Below are positions 7,882 to 16,725 of a stretch of 64,000 nt of DNA, one piece after another. The notes under the pieces are model-generated. The model saw only the letters and a program-made list of their open reading frames with translations, had not been told where the DNA came from and made no database searches. Position numbers and translations under genes: made by a program. Each line of letters opens with the position of its first letter. The stretch's first letter is position 1. The stretch covers positions 1-64,000 of the forward strand of contig NZ_BSDI01000020.1 of NCBI RefSeq assembly GCF_027923225.1. Direction: 5' to 3'. The DNA comes from Phytohabitans aurantiacus. Its GTDB lineage: Bacteria; Actinomycetota; Actinomycetes; Mycobacteriales; Micromonosporaceae.

Positions 7882-10800
7882 GTGTACCCGAAGACCGATC
7901 CCACGGCCGGCGTGCCGGCGAGCCCGGACCTGCCGGCCGTCGAGCGCCGGGTCCTGGAGTACTGGGCGTCCGACAAGACGTTCGAGGCGTCGGTCGACCA
8001 GAGGGACGCTGGGCCCAATGGCTCGAACGAGTACGTCTTCTATGACGGGCCGCCGTTCGCCAACGGGCTGCCGCATTATGGTCACCTTTTCACCGGCTAC
8101 GTCAAGGACGTGGTGCCGCGGTACCAGACCATGCGGGGACGGCGGGTGGAACGCCGCTTCGGGTGGGACTGTCACGGCCTGCCGGCCGAGGTCGAGGCCG
8201 AGAAGCAGCTCGGCATCTCGACGAAGGCCGAGATCATCGACCTGGGCATGGCCAGGTTCAACGACGTGTGCCGCTCGTCGGTGCTGACGTACACCCAGGA
8301 CTGGGAGCGGTACGTCACGCGGCAGGCGCGCTGGGTCGACTTCGCCAACGACTACAAGACGCTCGACCTGGACTACATGGAAAGCGTCATGTGGGCTTTC
8401 AAGACCCTGCACGACAAGGGCCTGGTCTATGAAGGCTTCCGGGTGCTCGCGTACTGCTGGCGGTGCGAGACGCCACTGTCGAACACCGAGACCCGCATGG
8501 ACGATGTCTACCGCGACCGGCAGGACCCGTCCGTCACCGTGTGGTTCACATTGGACACTGGCGAGAAGCTCGCGGTCTGGACCACCACGCCGTGGACGCT
8601 GCCGTCGAACCTCGCGCTCGCCGTCGGTCCCGACATCGAGTACGCCGAGCTGGCCGACGCCAGCGGACAGAAGTACCTCGTCGGGGCGGCGCGGGTGTCC
8701 GCGTACCAGAAGGAGCTGGGGGATCTCACTCACGTTGGCGTGGTGCGCGGTGCCGACCTGGTCGGGCGCCGTTACACGCCGCTGTTCGACTTCCTGACCG
8801 AGCAGGCCGGCCCCAACGCCTACCAGGTGCTGGGCGCCGACTTTGTGACCACAGAGGACGGCACGGGGGTCGTGCATCTGGCGCCGGCCTTCGGTGAAGA
8901 CGACCAGAACGCCTGCAACGCGGCCGGCATCCCGACCGTGGTGACCGTCGACGAGCACACCCGGTTCACCTCGCTGGTGCCGCCGTACCAGGGTCAGCAG
9001 GTCTTCGACGTCAACAAGCCGATCATCAGGGAGCTGCGCGACCGCGGTGTCGTGCTGCGCCAGGACACCTACACCCACTCGTACCCGCACTGCTGGCGGT
9101 GTGACACCCCGCTCGTATACAAGGCGGTGTCGTCGTGGTTCGTGGCGGTGACCCGGTTCAAGGACCGGATGGTCGAGCTGAACCAGCAGATCAACTGGAC
9201 GCCCGCTCACGTCAAGGACGGCTCGTTCGGCAAGTGGCTGGCCAACGCCCGTGACTGGTCGATCAGCCGGAACCGGTTCTGGGGCTCGCCGATCCCAGTG
9301 TGGAAGTCGGACGACCCGGAGTACCCGCGCGTCGACGTGTACGGGTCGCTGGAGGAGCTGGAGCGTGACTTCGGCGTCAGGGTGACCGACCTGCACCGGC
9401 CCGGCATCGACGAGCTGGTGCGGCCGAACCCCGACGACCCGACGGGCAAGTCGATGATGCGCCGGGTGCCCGAGGTGCTCGACTGCTGGTTCGAGTCGGG
9501 CTCGATGCCGTTCGCCCAGGTGCACTACCCGTTCGAAAACCGGGACTGGTTCGAAAACCACTACCCGGGCGACTTCATCGTGGAGTACATCGGACAGACG
9601 CGTGGCTGGTTCTACACCATGCACGTGCTGGCGACCGCGCTCTTCGACCGGCCGGCGTTCCGCAACTGCCTGAGCCACGGCATCCTGCAGGGCGAAGACG
9701 GGCGCAAGATGTCCAAGAGCCTGCGCAACTACCCGGACGTGTATCAGGTATTCAACTCGCACGGCTCCGACGCGATGCGGTGGATGCTGATGTCGTCTCC
9801 GGTGTTGCGCGGCGGCGACATGCCGGTCACCGAGGGCGCGATCCGCGACGCGGTACGCCAGGTGCTGCTTCCACTGTGGAACGTGTGGTACTTCTTCACG
9901 CTCTACGCCAACGCGTCCGGCTACGAGGCGAAGCGCCGCACCGACAGCGACCACCTGCTCGACCGGTACGTGCTGGCGAAGACGGGCGAGCTGGTGGCGA
10001 CCGTGCGCAAGCAGATGGACGAGTACGACATCTCCGGTGCCTGTGGCTCGGTGCGGTCCTATCTGGACGCGCTCACGAACTGGTACGTGCGGCGCTCGCG
10101 CGACCGGTTCTGGAGCGGCGACCGGGACGCGTTCGACACCCTCTACACGGTGCTGGAGACGCTCGCCAAGGTGGTCGCACCGCTGGCGCCGCTGACCGCG
10201 GAGGAGATCTGGCGCGGGCTCACCGGCGAGCGCTCGGTGCACCTGGTCGACTGGCCGTCCGAAGAGGACTTCCCGGCCGACCACGACCTGGTCGCCGCGA
10301 TGGACGCCGTCCGCGACGTCTGCTCGGCGGCACTGTCGCTGCGCAAGGCCCGAGGGCTGCGGGTGCGGCTGCCGCTGCTGGCGCTCACGGTGGCGACCCC
10401 GTCCGCGGAGGCGCTGCGGCCGTTCGCCGATCTGGTCGCCGACGAGGTCAACGTCAAGTCGGTGGTGTTCACCGGTGAGGTGTCGACGTACTGCGAGCAG
10501 GTGCTCACCGTGGTGCCGCGCGCGCTCGGCCCGCGGGTCGGTGGCGCGGTGCAGCAGGTGATCCGGGCGGTCAAGTCGGGCGACTGGTCCCTTGTGGATG
10601 GTCAGCCGGTCGCCGCGGGCGTGACGCTTCAGGAGGGCGAGTTCGAGCTGAAGCTGGTGGCCGCCGACGCCGACCACTCGGCGCCGTTGCCGGGTGGCGA
10701 GGGCGTGGTGGTGCTCGACACGACCGTGACGCCCGAACTGGCCGCCGAAGGGCTGGCCCGTGACGTCGTCCGCGTCGTGCAGCAGGCCCGCCGCGAGGCG

Positions 10801-10995
10801 CAGCTCGACGTGTCCGACCGGATCGCGGTCACGCTCGCCGGGGCGCCGGAGGTCACGGCCGCCGTCGAGGCGCACCGCGACTTCGTGATGCGCGAGGTAC
10901 TGGCCACGTCGCTGGCCTACGCCCCGGTCGACGGTGGCTTCGCCGGCGAGGTCGGCGAGGGCGAGCAGGTCACGGTCGGCGTGGCCCGCGCATGA
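7882..10995 (+). CDS. ileS: Isoleucyl-tRNA synthetase, eukaryote-like (type 2)
   Basis: A 1037-residue class Ia synthetase that charges tRNA-Ile and edits valine. The HIGH motif is HYGH at residues 65-68 within DGPPFANGLPHYGH, the form seen in the eukaryote-like IleRS clade (as in mycobacteria) rather than the NGxxHIGH form of type 1. The editing domain shows WTTTPWTLPSNLALAV, and KMSKS is at 609-613. Type 2 enzymes are typically insensitive to mupirocin, so intrinsic resistance is expected from family knowledge. The GTG start has a GAGGAG site (7869-7874) that the T-box leader can mask. The TGA stop (10993-10995) is the first three bases of repeat A copy 2. Confidence 0.97.
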   Translation: MYPKTDPTAGVPASPDLPAVERRVLEYWASDKTFEASVDQRDAGPNGSNEYVFYDGPPFANGLPHYGHLFTGYVKDVVPRYQTMRGRRVERRFGWDCHGLPAEVEAEKQLGISTKAEIIDLGMARFNDVCRSSVLTYTQDWERYVTRQARWVDFANDYKTLDLDYMESVMWAFKTLHDKGLVYEGFRVLAYCWRCETPLSNTETRMDDVYRDRQDPSVTVWFTLDTGEKLAVWTTTPWTLPSNLALAVGPDIEYAELADASGQKYLVGAARVSAYQKELGDLTHVGVVRGADLVGRRYTPLFDFLTEQAGPNAYQVLGADFVTTEDGTGVVHLAPAFGEDDQNACNAAGIPTVVTVDEHTRFTSLVPPYQGQQVFDVNKPIIRELRDRGVVLRQDTYTHSYPHCWRCDTPLVYKAVSSWFVAVTRFKDRMVELNQQINWTPAHVKDGSFGKWLANARDWSISRNRFWGSPIPVWKSDDPEYPRVDVYGSLEELERDFGVRVTDLHRPGIDELVRPNPDDPTGKSMMRRVPEVLDCWFESGSMPFAQVHYPFENRDWFENHYPGDFIVEYIGQTRGWFYTMHVLATALFDRPAFRNCLSHGILQGEDGRKMSKSLRNYPDVYQVFNSHGSDAMRWMLMSSPVLRGGDMPVTEGAIRDAVRQVLLPLWNVWYFFTLYANASGYEAKRRTDSDHLLDRYVLAKTGELVATVRKQMDEYDISGACGSVRSYLDALTNWYVRRSRDRFWSGDRDAFDTLYTVLETLAKVVAPLAPLTAEEIWRGLTGERSVHLVDWPSEEDFPADHDLVAAMDAVRDVCSAALSLRKARGLRVRLPLLALTVATPSAEALRPFADLVADEVNVKSVVFTGEVSTYCEQVLTVVPRALGPRVGGAVQQVIRAVKSGDWSLVDGQPVAAGVTLQEGEFELKLVAADADHSAPLPGGEGVVVLDTTVTPELAAEGLARDVVRVVQQARREAQLDVSDRIAVTLAGAPEVTAAVEAHRDFVMREVLATSLAYAPVDGGFAGEVGEGEQVTVGVARA

Positions 10996-11044
10996 TCAGG
11001 GCGTCCCTCAAGTCGCCCTAACGACTTGAGGGACGCCCTGATCA
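10993..11044. repeat. Palindromic intergenic repeat A, copy 2
   Basis: TGATCAGGGCGTCCCTCAAG and its complement form a 23-bp stem with a CCCTA loop. It lies between the convergent ileS and photolyase genes, and its first triplet is the ileS stop codon. Putative bidirectional terminator. Confidence 0.85.
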
Positions 11045-11055
11045 CGTAGTTGGGG

Positions 11056-12540
11056 TCACGGGGGAGTCTCGCCGCGTTCCCGTTCCTGCGCGACCACGTC
11101 GGGCAGGTCGGGAATGCGGTCGAGCTGGCGCAGCGCGCGGGTCATCCGGACGTTGCCGTGCAGGCGCTCGCGGGCACGGTCGAGGAAAGCCCAGTACCCG
11201 GCCGTGAACGGGCACGCGTCCGGACCCCGCCGCTTGGTGAAGTCGTACCGGCAGCCGGTGCAGTAGTCGCTTATCTTGTCCAGGTGCGCCCCGCCGGCCG
11301 CGTACGGCTTGGTGGTCATCGTGCCCGGGTCGGCGTACGGCGTCATGCCGACGACGTTGCCGACCATGGCCCACTCGAACCCGTCGACGAACGAGCGGTG
11401 GAACCAGTCGACCATCTCGCTCGGCCGCCAGCCCCGGTGCAGGGCGTAGTTCGCCAGCACCATCAGGCGCTGCGTGTGGTGCACCCAGCCGCGGTCGCGC
11501 ACCTGCGCCAGCGTGTCGGACAGGCACCGGGCGCGCACCGCGTCGGCGTCGAGCCGGGCGAACCACGGCGGCACGGTACGCGTGCTCCCCGGGCGCCGGC
11601 CAGCGGGTGAACCGGCCTCCAGGTACCAGTACAGGTGCCAGATGTAGTCGCGCCAGCCGAGGATGCCGCGCACGAAGCCCTCGACGCTGGACAGCGGCGC
11701 ATCGCCCGCCCGGTACGCCGCCTCGGCCGGGCGCACCGCTTCCAAAGGGTGCAGCAGCCCGAGGTTGAACGATGTGGACAGTCCACTGTGCGATACCCAC
11801 GGGTCGGTGGCACGGATCGCCTCGTCGCGGGCACCGTAGAACGGCAGCCGGTGGGCGATGAAGTGGTCGCGCCGGTCGACCGCCTCGCGCCGGGTCGCGG
11901 GAAACAGCCGTGGCCCGTCCCGCCCGACGAACTCGATGCCCTCGGCCTGCCAGCGGTTGAGATCGTCGCGCACCTCGGCGTCGATGTCGTCTTCGACGGG
12001 CGCCGGTGGCGGTGGCAGGTCGGGCACGTTGCCGGTGGGCGTCACGTGCCAGCGGCCACCGGTCGGCTCGTCGCCCTCCATCAGCACCCGGTGCCGCCGC
12101 CGGGCGTACCGGTAGAAGTTCTCCAGGCGCATCGTGCCCCGCTGGCTGTCGGCCCAGGTCGCGAAGTCTTCGGAACTGGTGACGAAGCCGCGCGGCGGCA
12201 GCATCGCCACGCCGGGCTGGGCGCGCACGAAGTCGCGGGCGCGGCGGGATGTGGGGTGGCAGACGTCGAGCGGTTCGTCGAGCCGGCGCAGGGCGTGCCG
12301 GTACGTCTCGGCGGTCAGGTGCACGGCCTTGTCACCGAGCTCGGCGGCGCGGTGCCGCAGCGCCGAGAGCACCAGGTGCGCCTTTTGCCGGTGGAACGCC
12401 CGGCGCCGGAACACCGCCTTCGACTCGATCAGCAGAACCTGTTGGTGTGGGACGTCCAAGTAGTGAGGGCCGAGTTGATCAGCGAACAACCAGCGCCGCC
12501 GCATGTCCAGATTGTGCCCGGAAATGCTCGTCAGGGCCAT
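11056..12540 (-). CDS. Iron-sulfur (6-4) photolyase / cryptochrome-related protein (DPRP family)
   Basis: A 494-residue flavoprotein of the deoxyribodipyrimidine-photolyase-related family, predicted to repair UV photoproducts or act as a photoreceptor. The N-terminal Rossmann-like antenna domain begins RRWLFADQLGPHYLD; the C-terminal helical FAD domain contains the SFNLGLLHPLE and GWRDYIWHLYWY regions. Four cysteines at 339, 427, 430 and 443 have the spacing (88, 3, 13) of the 4Fe-4S ligands known from the bacterial FeS-BCP class (PhrB type). The ATG at 12540 has GGGAG 9 nt upstream; an internal ATG at 12504 is a weaker alternative. It is followed by repeat A and is probably co-transcribed with the gene ending at 12561. 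Confidence 0.88.
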   Translation of the reverse strand: MALTSISGHNLDMRRRWLFADQLGPHYLDVPHQQVLLIESKAVFRRRAFHRQKAHLVLSALRHRAAELGDKAVHLTAETYRHALRRLDEPLDVCHPTSRRARDFVRAQPGVAMLPPRGFVTSSEDFATWADSQRGTMRLENFYRYARRRHRVLMEGDEPTGGRWHVTPTGNVPDLPPPPAPVEDDIDAEVRDDLNRWQAEGIEFVGRDGPRLFPATRREAVDRRDHFIAHRLPFYGARDEAIRATDPWVSHSGLSTSFNLGLLHPLEAVRPAEAAYRAGDAPLSSVEGFVRGILGWRDYIWHLYWYLEAGSPAGRRPGSTRTVPPWFARLDADAVRARCLSDTLAQVRDRGWVHHTQRLMVLANYALHRGWRPSEMVDWFHRSFVDGFEWAMVGNVVGMTPYADPGTMTTKPYAAGGAHLDKISDYCTGCRYDFTKRRGPDACPFTAGYWAFLDRARERLHGNVRMTRALRQLDRIPDLPDVVAQERERGETPP

Positions 12541-12560
12541 CACGTACCACTCCCGGCTGA

Positions 12561-13682
12561 CTACTGCCGGCTGACGATCGCTTCCCGTAGCTCTTCGAGC
12601 AGGCTCGCGCTGTCGCGGGGCGAGCGCCGGGTGAAGACGGCGGTGGCGAGGCTGCCGTGGTCGGCCCAACCGCAGACCGCGACGGTCGCGTTGCCCTCCT
12701 TGCCGACTCCGCAGCTCAGGAACTCGCCGCGGGTACCGGTGTCGATCGTCTCGACATCCTGAAGGCGGTACTCGTCGGTGAGGCGGGTCATCTCCGCCCG
12801 CAGGTCGCCCTCGGGGGAGAAGCGGAAGCCGGTGGTGCCGAAGACGGTCACCTTCTTGCCGGCCCGGTCGGCGTACACGCCGGCGAAGGTGTCCTCCGCC
12901 AGCCAGTGCGCCGCCCGCAGGTCCGCCTTCAGGCGTTCCGTGGTGCGCTGGGTGGCGTTGTCTTCGCGCAGCCGCAGGTCGGCGACCTGGGCCGGCAGGG
13001 AGGCAGAGGCCGGGTACTGCTCCCACATGGGCTTACCGAAGTACGCGGGGCAGCCGCAGCAGCAGGCGATCGTGAACAGCAGGAACCACGGCCACTTGCG
13101 GCGGCGACGGCGGAACGCGGGTGGCCCCGGCGGGTAGCCCGGTGGGTAGCCGGGGGGAGCCTGCGGCGGTGGTGGTGGCGCGTTACGAACCTTGGGCGGC
13201 TTGGGCCGTTTCGGTGGCTTACGCACCGGTACCAAGGCCTGCGGGGGCGGCAGCGCGGCGCGCGGCTGCACCGGCGGCCTGGTCGCGGGAGTGCGGTTCG
13301 CGGGTGGGCCGGGCAGCGCGGCGGGCGGCAGGGCCGGAGGGAGCGCCGCGCGCGGCGGCACGCCGTCGAGCAGCGTCGGCGGGTACTGGCCGTCCAGGAG
13401 CGCGGGCGGGTATGGCTGGTCGAGCGGGTCGGCATGCGCCCACGGGTCGACCGGCGTCGGTATCTCGTCGTCGGGCGCCTCACCCTGCCCGTCGGAGCCG
13501 CTCCCGCGCCAGCGGAACTTCTTCTTCGCGGCAGGCGGCGGGACGGCCGCCGCGCCGGTCCACTTCACCGGCGGCGTGGGGCGGGTAGGCGTGACCTCTT
13601 CGTCCGATTCAGCGGCTTTATCCGCTTCGACCGGTGAGGACGGTGCGGTGGGCCGCGTGTCGTCCGGGTCCGATCCCGGCAT
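12561..13682 (-). CDS. Proline-rich membrane-anchored protein, CGWADHG family (paralog 2)
   Basis: A 373-residue protein with a long cytoplasmic Pro/Ala-rich N-terminal half (including a PPGYPPGYPPGPP stretch) and a basic patch (FRRRRRKWPW). One transmembrane helix unusually rich in cysteine (FLLFTIACCCGCPAYF) follows. The C-terminal extracytoplasmic domain is paralogous to the protein at 137-781 (GVYAD, FSPEGDL, CGWADHG, and a REAI helix at the end). Function unknown. The chosen start is the second ATG (13682), because GGGAG lies 9 nt upstream of it but only 3 nt from the first ATG at 13688. It is divergent from the radical SAM gene and just upstream of the photolyase. Confidence 0.8.
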   Translation of the reverse strand: MPGSDPDDTRPTAPSSPVEADKAAESDEEVTPTRPTPPVKWTGAAAVPPPAAKKKFRWRGSGSDGQGEAPDDEIPTPVDPWAHADPLDQPYPPALLDGQYPPTLLDGVPPRAALPPALPPAALPGPPANRTPATRPPVQPRAALPPPQALVPVRKPPKRPKPPKVRNAPPPPPQAPPGYPPGYPPGPPAFRRRRRKWPWFLLFTIACCCGCPAYFGKPMWEQYPASASLPAQVADLRLREDNATQRTTERLKADLRAAHWLAEDTFAGVYADRAGKKVTVFGTTGFRFSPEGDLRAEMTRLTDEYRLQDVETIDTGTRGEFLSCGVGKEGNATVAVCGWADHGSLATAVFTRRSPRDSASLLEELREAIVSRQ

Positions 13683-13746
13683 GTCCATGCACTCCCTTCG
13701 GGCCCTTCCGAAGATAGCCACGCCACGCCACCGCTGTTACGGCGCG

Positions 13747-13752
13747 TATTCT
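13747..13752 (+). promoter_or_regulatory. Probable -10 element for the radical SAM operon
   Basis: TATTCT, identical to the -10 proposed for ileS, lies 30 nt before the GTG at 13783 and leaves room for the GGTGGAGG ribosome-binding site (13771-13778) in the leader. No clear -35 partner. Confidence 0.35.
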
Positions 13753-13782
13753 GGTCGGTTGGACCCGTCCGGTGGAGGTTTT

Positions 13783-15735
13783 GTGAGCGTCCAGTCCGTC
13801 TTCCCGCAGCTAGAGCTGCTGCTGCCCCAGGTGAGCAAGCCCATCCAGTACGTGGGTGGCGAGCTGGGCGCGGTCGTCAAAGACTGGGACGCGACGACCG
13901 TCCGGTGGGCACTCATGTATCCCGACGCCTACGAGGTGGGGCTGCCCAACCAGGGCGTCCAGATCCTGTACGAGGTGCTCAACGAGCTGCCCGACGTGCT
14001 CGCCGAGCGCACGTACGCGGTCTGGCCCGACCTGGAGCGGCTGATGCGCGAGCACGGCGTGCCCCAGTTCACCGTCGACGCGCACCGCCCGGTGGGCGCG
14101 TTCGACGTCTTCGGCCTGTCGTTCGCGACCGAGCTGGGCTACACCAACCTGCTGACCGCGCTCAGCCTCGCGGGGATCCCGCTGGAGGCGCGCGACCGCG
14201 ACGATTCGCACCCGGTCGTGGTGGCCGGCGGGCACGCGGCGTTCAACCCCGAGCCGATCGCCGACTTCGTCGACGCGGCGGTGCTCGGCGACGGCGAGGA
14301 AGCCGTCCTGGAGATCACCACGATCGTGCGGCAGTGGAAGGCCGAGGGCAGCCCCGGTGGGCGCGACGAGCTGCTGCTGCGGCTCGCCCGCACCGAGAGC
14401 GTGTACGTGCCGCGCTTCTACGACGTCGACTACCTGCCCGACGGCCGGATCCAGCGCGTGGTGCCAAACAGGGCAGACGTGCCGTTCCGGGTACACAAGC
14501 GCACGACCATGGACCTCGACGCCTGGCCGTACCCGAAGAAGCCCCTGGTCCCGCTGGCCGAGACCGTCCACGAGCGGTACGCGGTGGAGATCTTCCGAGG
14601 CTGCACCCGCGGCTGCCGGTTCTGCCAGGCCGGCATGATCACCCGGCCGGTACGCGAGCGGTCGATCACGACCGTGGGGCAGATGGTGAAGGAGGGGCTG
14701 GAGTTCTCCGGCTTCTCCGAGGTGGGCCTGCTCTCGCTGTCGTCGGCCGACCACTCCGAGATCGGCGACATCTGTTCTGGCCTGGCTGAGCAGTACGAGG
14801 GCACGAACGTCTCGCTGTCGCTGCCGTCCACGCGGGTCGACGCCTTCAACATCACGCTGGCCCAGGAGCTGTCGCGCAACGGCCGGCGCACCGGTCTCAC
14901 GTTCGCGCCCGAGGGCGGGTCCGAGCGCATCCGCAAAGTGATCAACAAGATGGTGTCGGAGGAAGACCTCATCCGCACCGTGGTCACCGCCTACAGCAAC
15001 GGCTGGCGGCAGGTGAAGCTGTACTTCATGTGCGGCCTCCCCACCGAGACCGACGAAGACGTGCTCCAGATCGCCCGGCTCGCCCACGAGGTCATCCGGG
15101 CAGGTCGGGCCGCCACCGGCTCCAAAGACATCCGGTGCACGGTGTCGATCGGCGGGTTCGTGCCCAAGCCGCACACCCCGTTCCAGTGGGCGTCGATGTC
15201 GCCGCCCGAGGTGATCGACTCCCGGCTGCGCAAGCTCAAGGCCGAGATCAACTCGGACCGGTCGCTCGGTCGGGCCATCGGCTTCCGGTACCACGATGGC
15301 GAGCCGTCGCTGATCGAGGGCCTGCTGTCCCGAGGCGACCGCCGGGTCGGCGCGGTCATCCGGCGGGTCTGGGAAGAGGGCGCCCGCTTCGACGGCTGGA
15401 GCGAGCACTTCTCGTACCAGCGCTGGGTCGACGCGGCCGCGGCGGTACTGCCCGACTTCGGCGTCGATCTGGCCTGGTACACCACCCGCGAGCGGGACGA
15501 GCTGGAAGTACTGCCGTGGGACCACCTGGACTCCGGGCTCGACAAGGACTGGCTCTGGCAGGACTGGCAGGACTCGATGTCCGAGTTCGAGCAGGACGAC
15601 TGCCGGTGGACGCCGTGCTTCGACTGCGGCGTGTGCCCGTCGATGGACACCGAGATCCAGATCGGCCCCACCGGTAGGAAGCTGCTGCCCTTGACCCCGG
15701 TGAACACCGGCCTCAAGGTGCCCGCGCCCCACTAA
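13783..15735 (+). CDS. B12-binding radical SAM protein, TIGR03960-like
   Basis: A 650-residue iron-sulfur enzyme. Residues ~30-190 form a cobalamin-binding-like Rossmann region (YPDAYEVGLPNQG, VFGLSFATELGYTNLL, VVAGGHAAFNPEP, VLGDGEEAV). The radical SAM core follows, with the 4Fe-4S ligands C274, C278 and C281 in CTRGCRFC. A Cys pair near the end (CFDCGVCPS) may bind a second cluster. The reaction is not established to my knowledge. The gene is routinely found next to the DUF2344 protein and RNase E/G, as here, which hints at an RNA-modification or translation role (inference). GTG start with GGTGGAGG 4 nt upstream. The frame is open further upstream, but that extension is antisense to the reverse gene and not protein-like. 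Confidence 0.9.
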   Translation: MSVQSVFPQLELLLPQVSKPIQYVGGELGAVVKDWDATTVRWALMYPDAYEVGLPNQGVQILYEVLNELPDVLAERTYAVWPDLERLMREHGVPQFTVDAHRPVGAFDVFGLSFATELGYTNLLTALSLAGIPLEARDRDDSHPVVVAGGHAAFNPEPIADFVDAAVLGDGEEAVLEITTIVRQWKAEGSPGGRDELLLRLARTESVYVPRFYDVDYLPDGRIQRVVPNRADVPFRVHKRTTMDLDAWPYPKKPLVPLAETVHERYAVEIFRGCTRGCRFCQAGMITRPVRERSITTVGQMVKEGLEFSGFSEVGLLSLSSADHSEIGDICSGLAEQYEGTNVSLSLPSTRVDAFNITLAQELSRNGRRTGLTFAPEGGSERIRKVINKMVSEEDLIRTVVTAYSNGWRQVKLYFMCGLPTETDEDVLQIARLAHEVIRAGRAATGSKDIRCTVSIGGFVPKPHTPFQWASMSPPEVIDSRLRKLKAEINSDRSLGRAIGFRYHDGEPSLIEGLLSRGDRRVGAVIRRVWEEGARFDGWSEHFSYQRWVDAAAAVLPDFGVDLAWYTTRERDELEVLPWDHLDSGLDKDWLWQDWQDSMSEFEQDDCRWTPCFDCGVCPSMDTEIQIGPTGRKLLPLTPVNTGLKVPAPH

Positions 15736-15742
15736 CCGCGCC

Positions 15743-15796
15743 GTGATCAGGGCGTCCCTCAAGGCGCCCTAGCGACTTGAGGGACGCCCTGATCAC
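15743..15796. repeat. Palindromic intergenic repeat A, copy 3 (between co-directional genes)
   Basis: The outer stem GTGATCAGGGCGTCCCTCAA is intact, but the inner part differs (GGCGCCCTAGCGA in place of the usual AAGTCGTT pairing). This is the only copy lying between two genes on the same strand; it ends 12 nt before the start of the DUF2344 gene. Confidence 0.85.
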
Positions 15797-15808
15797 GAAG
15801 ACAGGAGC

Positions 15809-16591
15809 ATGACGATCAGTAGGAAACCGCAGCCGGAGGGCGGCCAGGCGCCGGTCGTCCAGCGCATCCGGATCAGGTACGCCAAGCGTGGCCCGCTCCG
15901 GTTCACGTCGCACCGAGACTTCGCCCGGGCGTTCGAGCGCGCCCTGAACAGGGCCGGTGTCCCCATCGCGTACTCGCAGGGCTTCACCCCCCACCCGAAG
16001 ATCTCGTACGCCAGCGCGGCACCGACCGGTGTGGCCAGCGAGGCCGAGTACCTGGAGATCGGCCTCCGGGCGACCGTCGACCCGGCCGACGTGCGCGCGG
16101 CTCTCGACGCGGCTCTCTCGCCGGGGCTCGACGTGATCGACGCCGTCGAGGCGCATGGCGGCAGCCTCGCCGAGCGCATCGACGCCTCGATATGGCGGAT
16201 CGAGCTGCCGGGTGTGGAATCCGACACGTTGCGGCACGCCGTCGACGCGTTCGAGGCCGCCGAGGAGGTGCTCGTCGAGCGCCTTACCAAGCAGGGCCGC
16301 CGCACCTTCGACGCGCGCGGCGCGGTGGCACGGATCAGCGCCGGCACCGAGATTGCGGCACCTAACGAGGTCACGGGCGTACCGTGTGCGATACTCGACC
16401 TAGTCGTACGGCAGGTCACCCCGGCTGTGCGACCCGATGACGTCCTTTCCGGCCTCCGCGTGGTGGCCGACCTGGAGCCGCCGGTCCCGCCAAGGGCGAC
16501 CCGGCTGGCGCAGGGCACGCTGACCGCGCAGGGGGAGATCGTCGATCCGTTGGAGGCGGATCGCGACGGAATACCCATCGGTGAACGCTAG
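15809..16591 (+). CDS. DUF2344 / TIGR03936 family protein
   Basis: A 260-residue protein with the family start region RIRIRYAKRGPLRFTSHRDFARAFERAL and YSQGFTPHPKISYASA, usually found fused to or next to the TIGR03960 radical SAM protein. Molecular function unknown; a partner role for the radical SAM enzyme is inferred from linkage. The ATG is the only sensible start before the conserved region, but AGGAG ends just 1 nt before it, an unusually short spacing. Repeat A sits immediately upstream, so expression relative to the radical SAM gene may be altered. Confidence 0.85.
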   Translation: MTISRKPQPEGGQAPVVQRIRIRYAKRGPLRFTSHRDFARAFERALNRAGVPIAYSQGFTPHPKISYASAAPTGVASEAEYLEIGLRATVDPADVRAALDAALSPGLDVIDAVEAHGGSLAERIDASIWRIELPGVESDTLRHAVDAFEAAEEVLVERLTKQGRRTFDARGAVARISAGTEIAAPNEVTGVPCAILDLVVRQVTPAVRPDDVLSGLRVVADLEPPVPPRATRLAQGTLTAQGEIVDPLEADRDGIPIGER

Positions 16592-16725
16592 CTGGGTTCT
16601 GGTTGGCGGTCAGTTAGGCAGACTTCGGTGGCCCGTCCCTCGCGGGCGCGCCGCCGGAAACACTTAGGCGACCCTGCGTGGCAGCGCTCACCCGCGCCCG
16701 GGGCGGCCAGAACTGGAGAACGCCC

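Noticed and set aside
7702..10875. 1057-codon minus-strand frame opposite ileS
   Set aside because: Shadow of the ileS codon pattern with no domain motif; overlaps the T-box region and a well-supported synthetase.
13192..13782. N-terminal extension of the radical SAM frame
   Set aside because: Gly/Ser-rich, antisense to the Pro-rich protein at 12561-13682; a good ribosome-binding site and family start occur at 13783.
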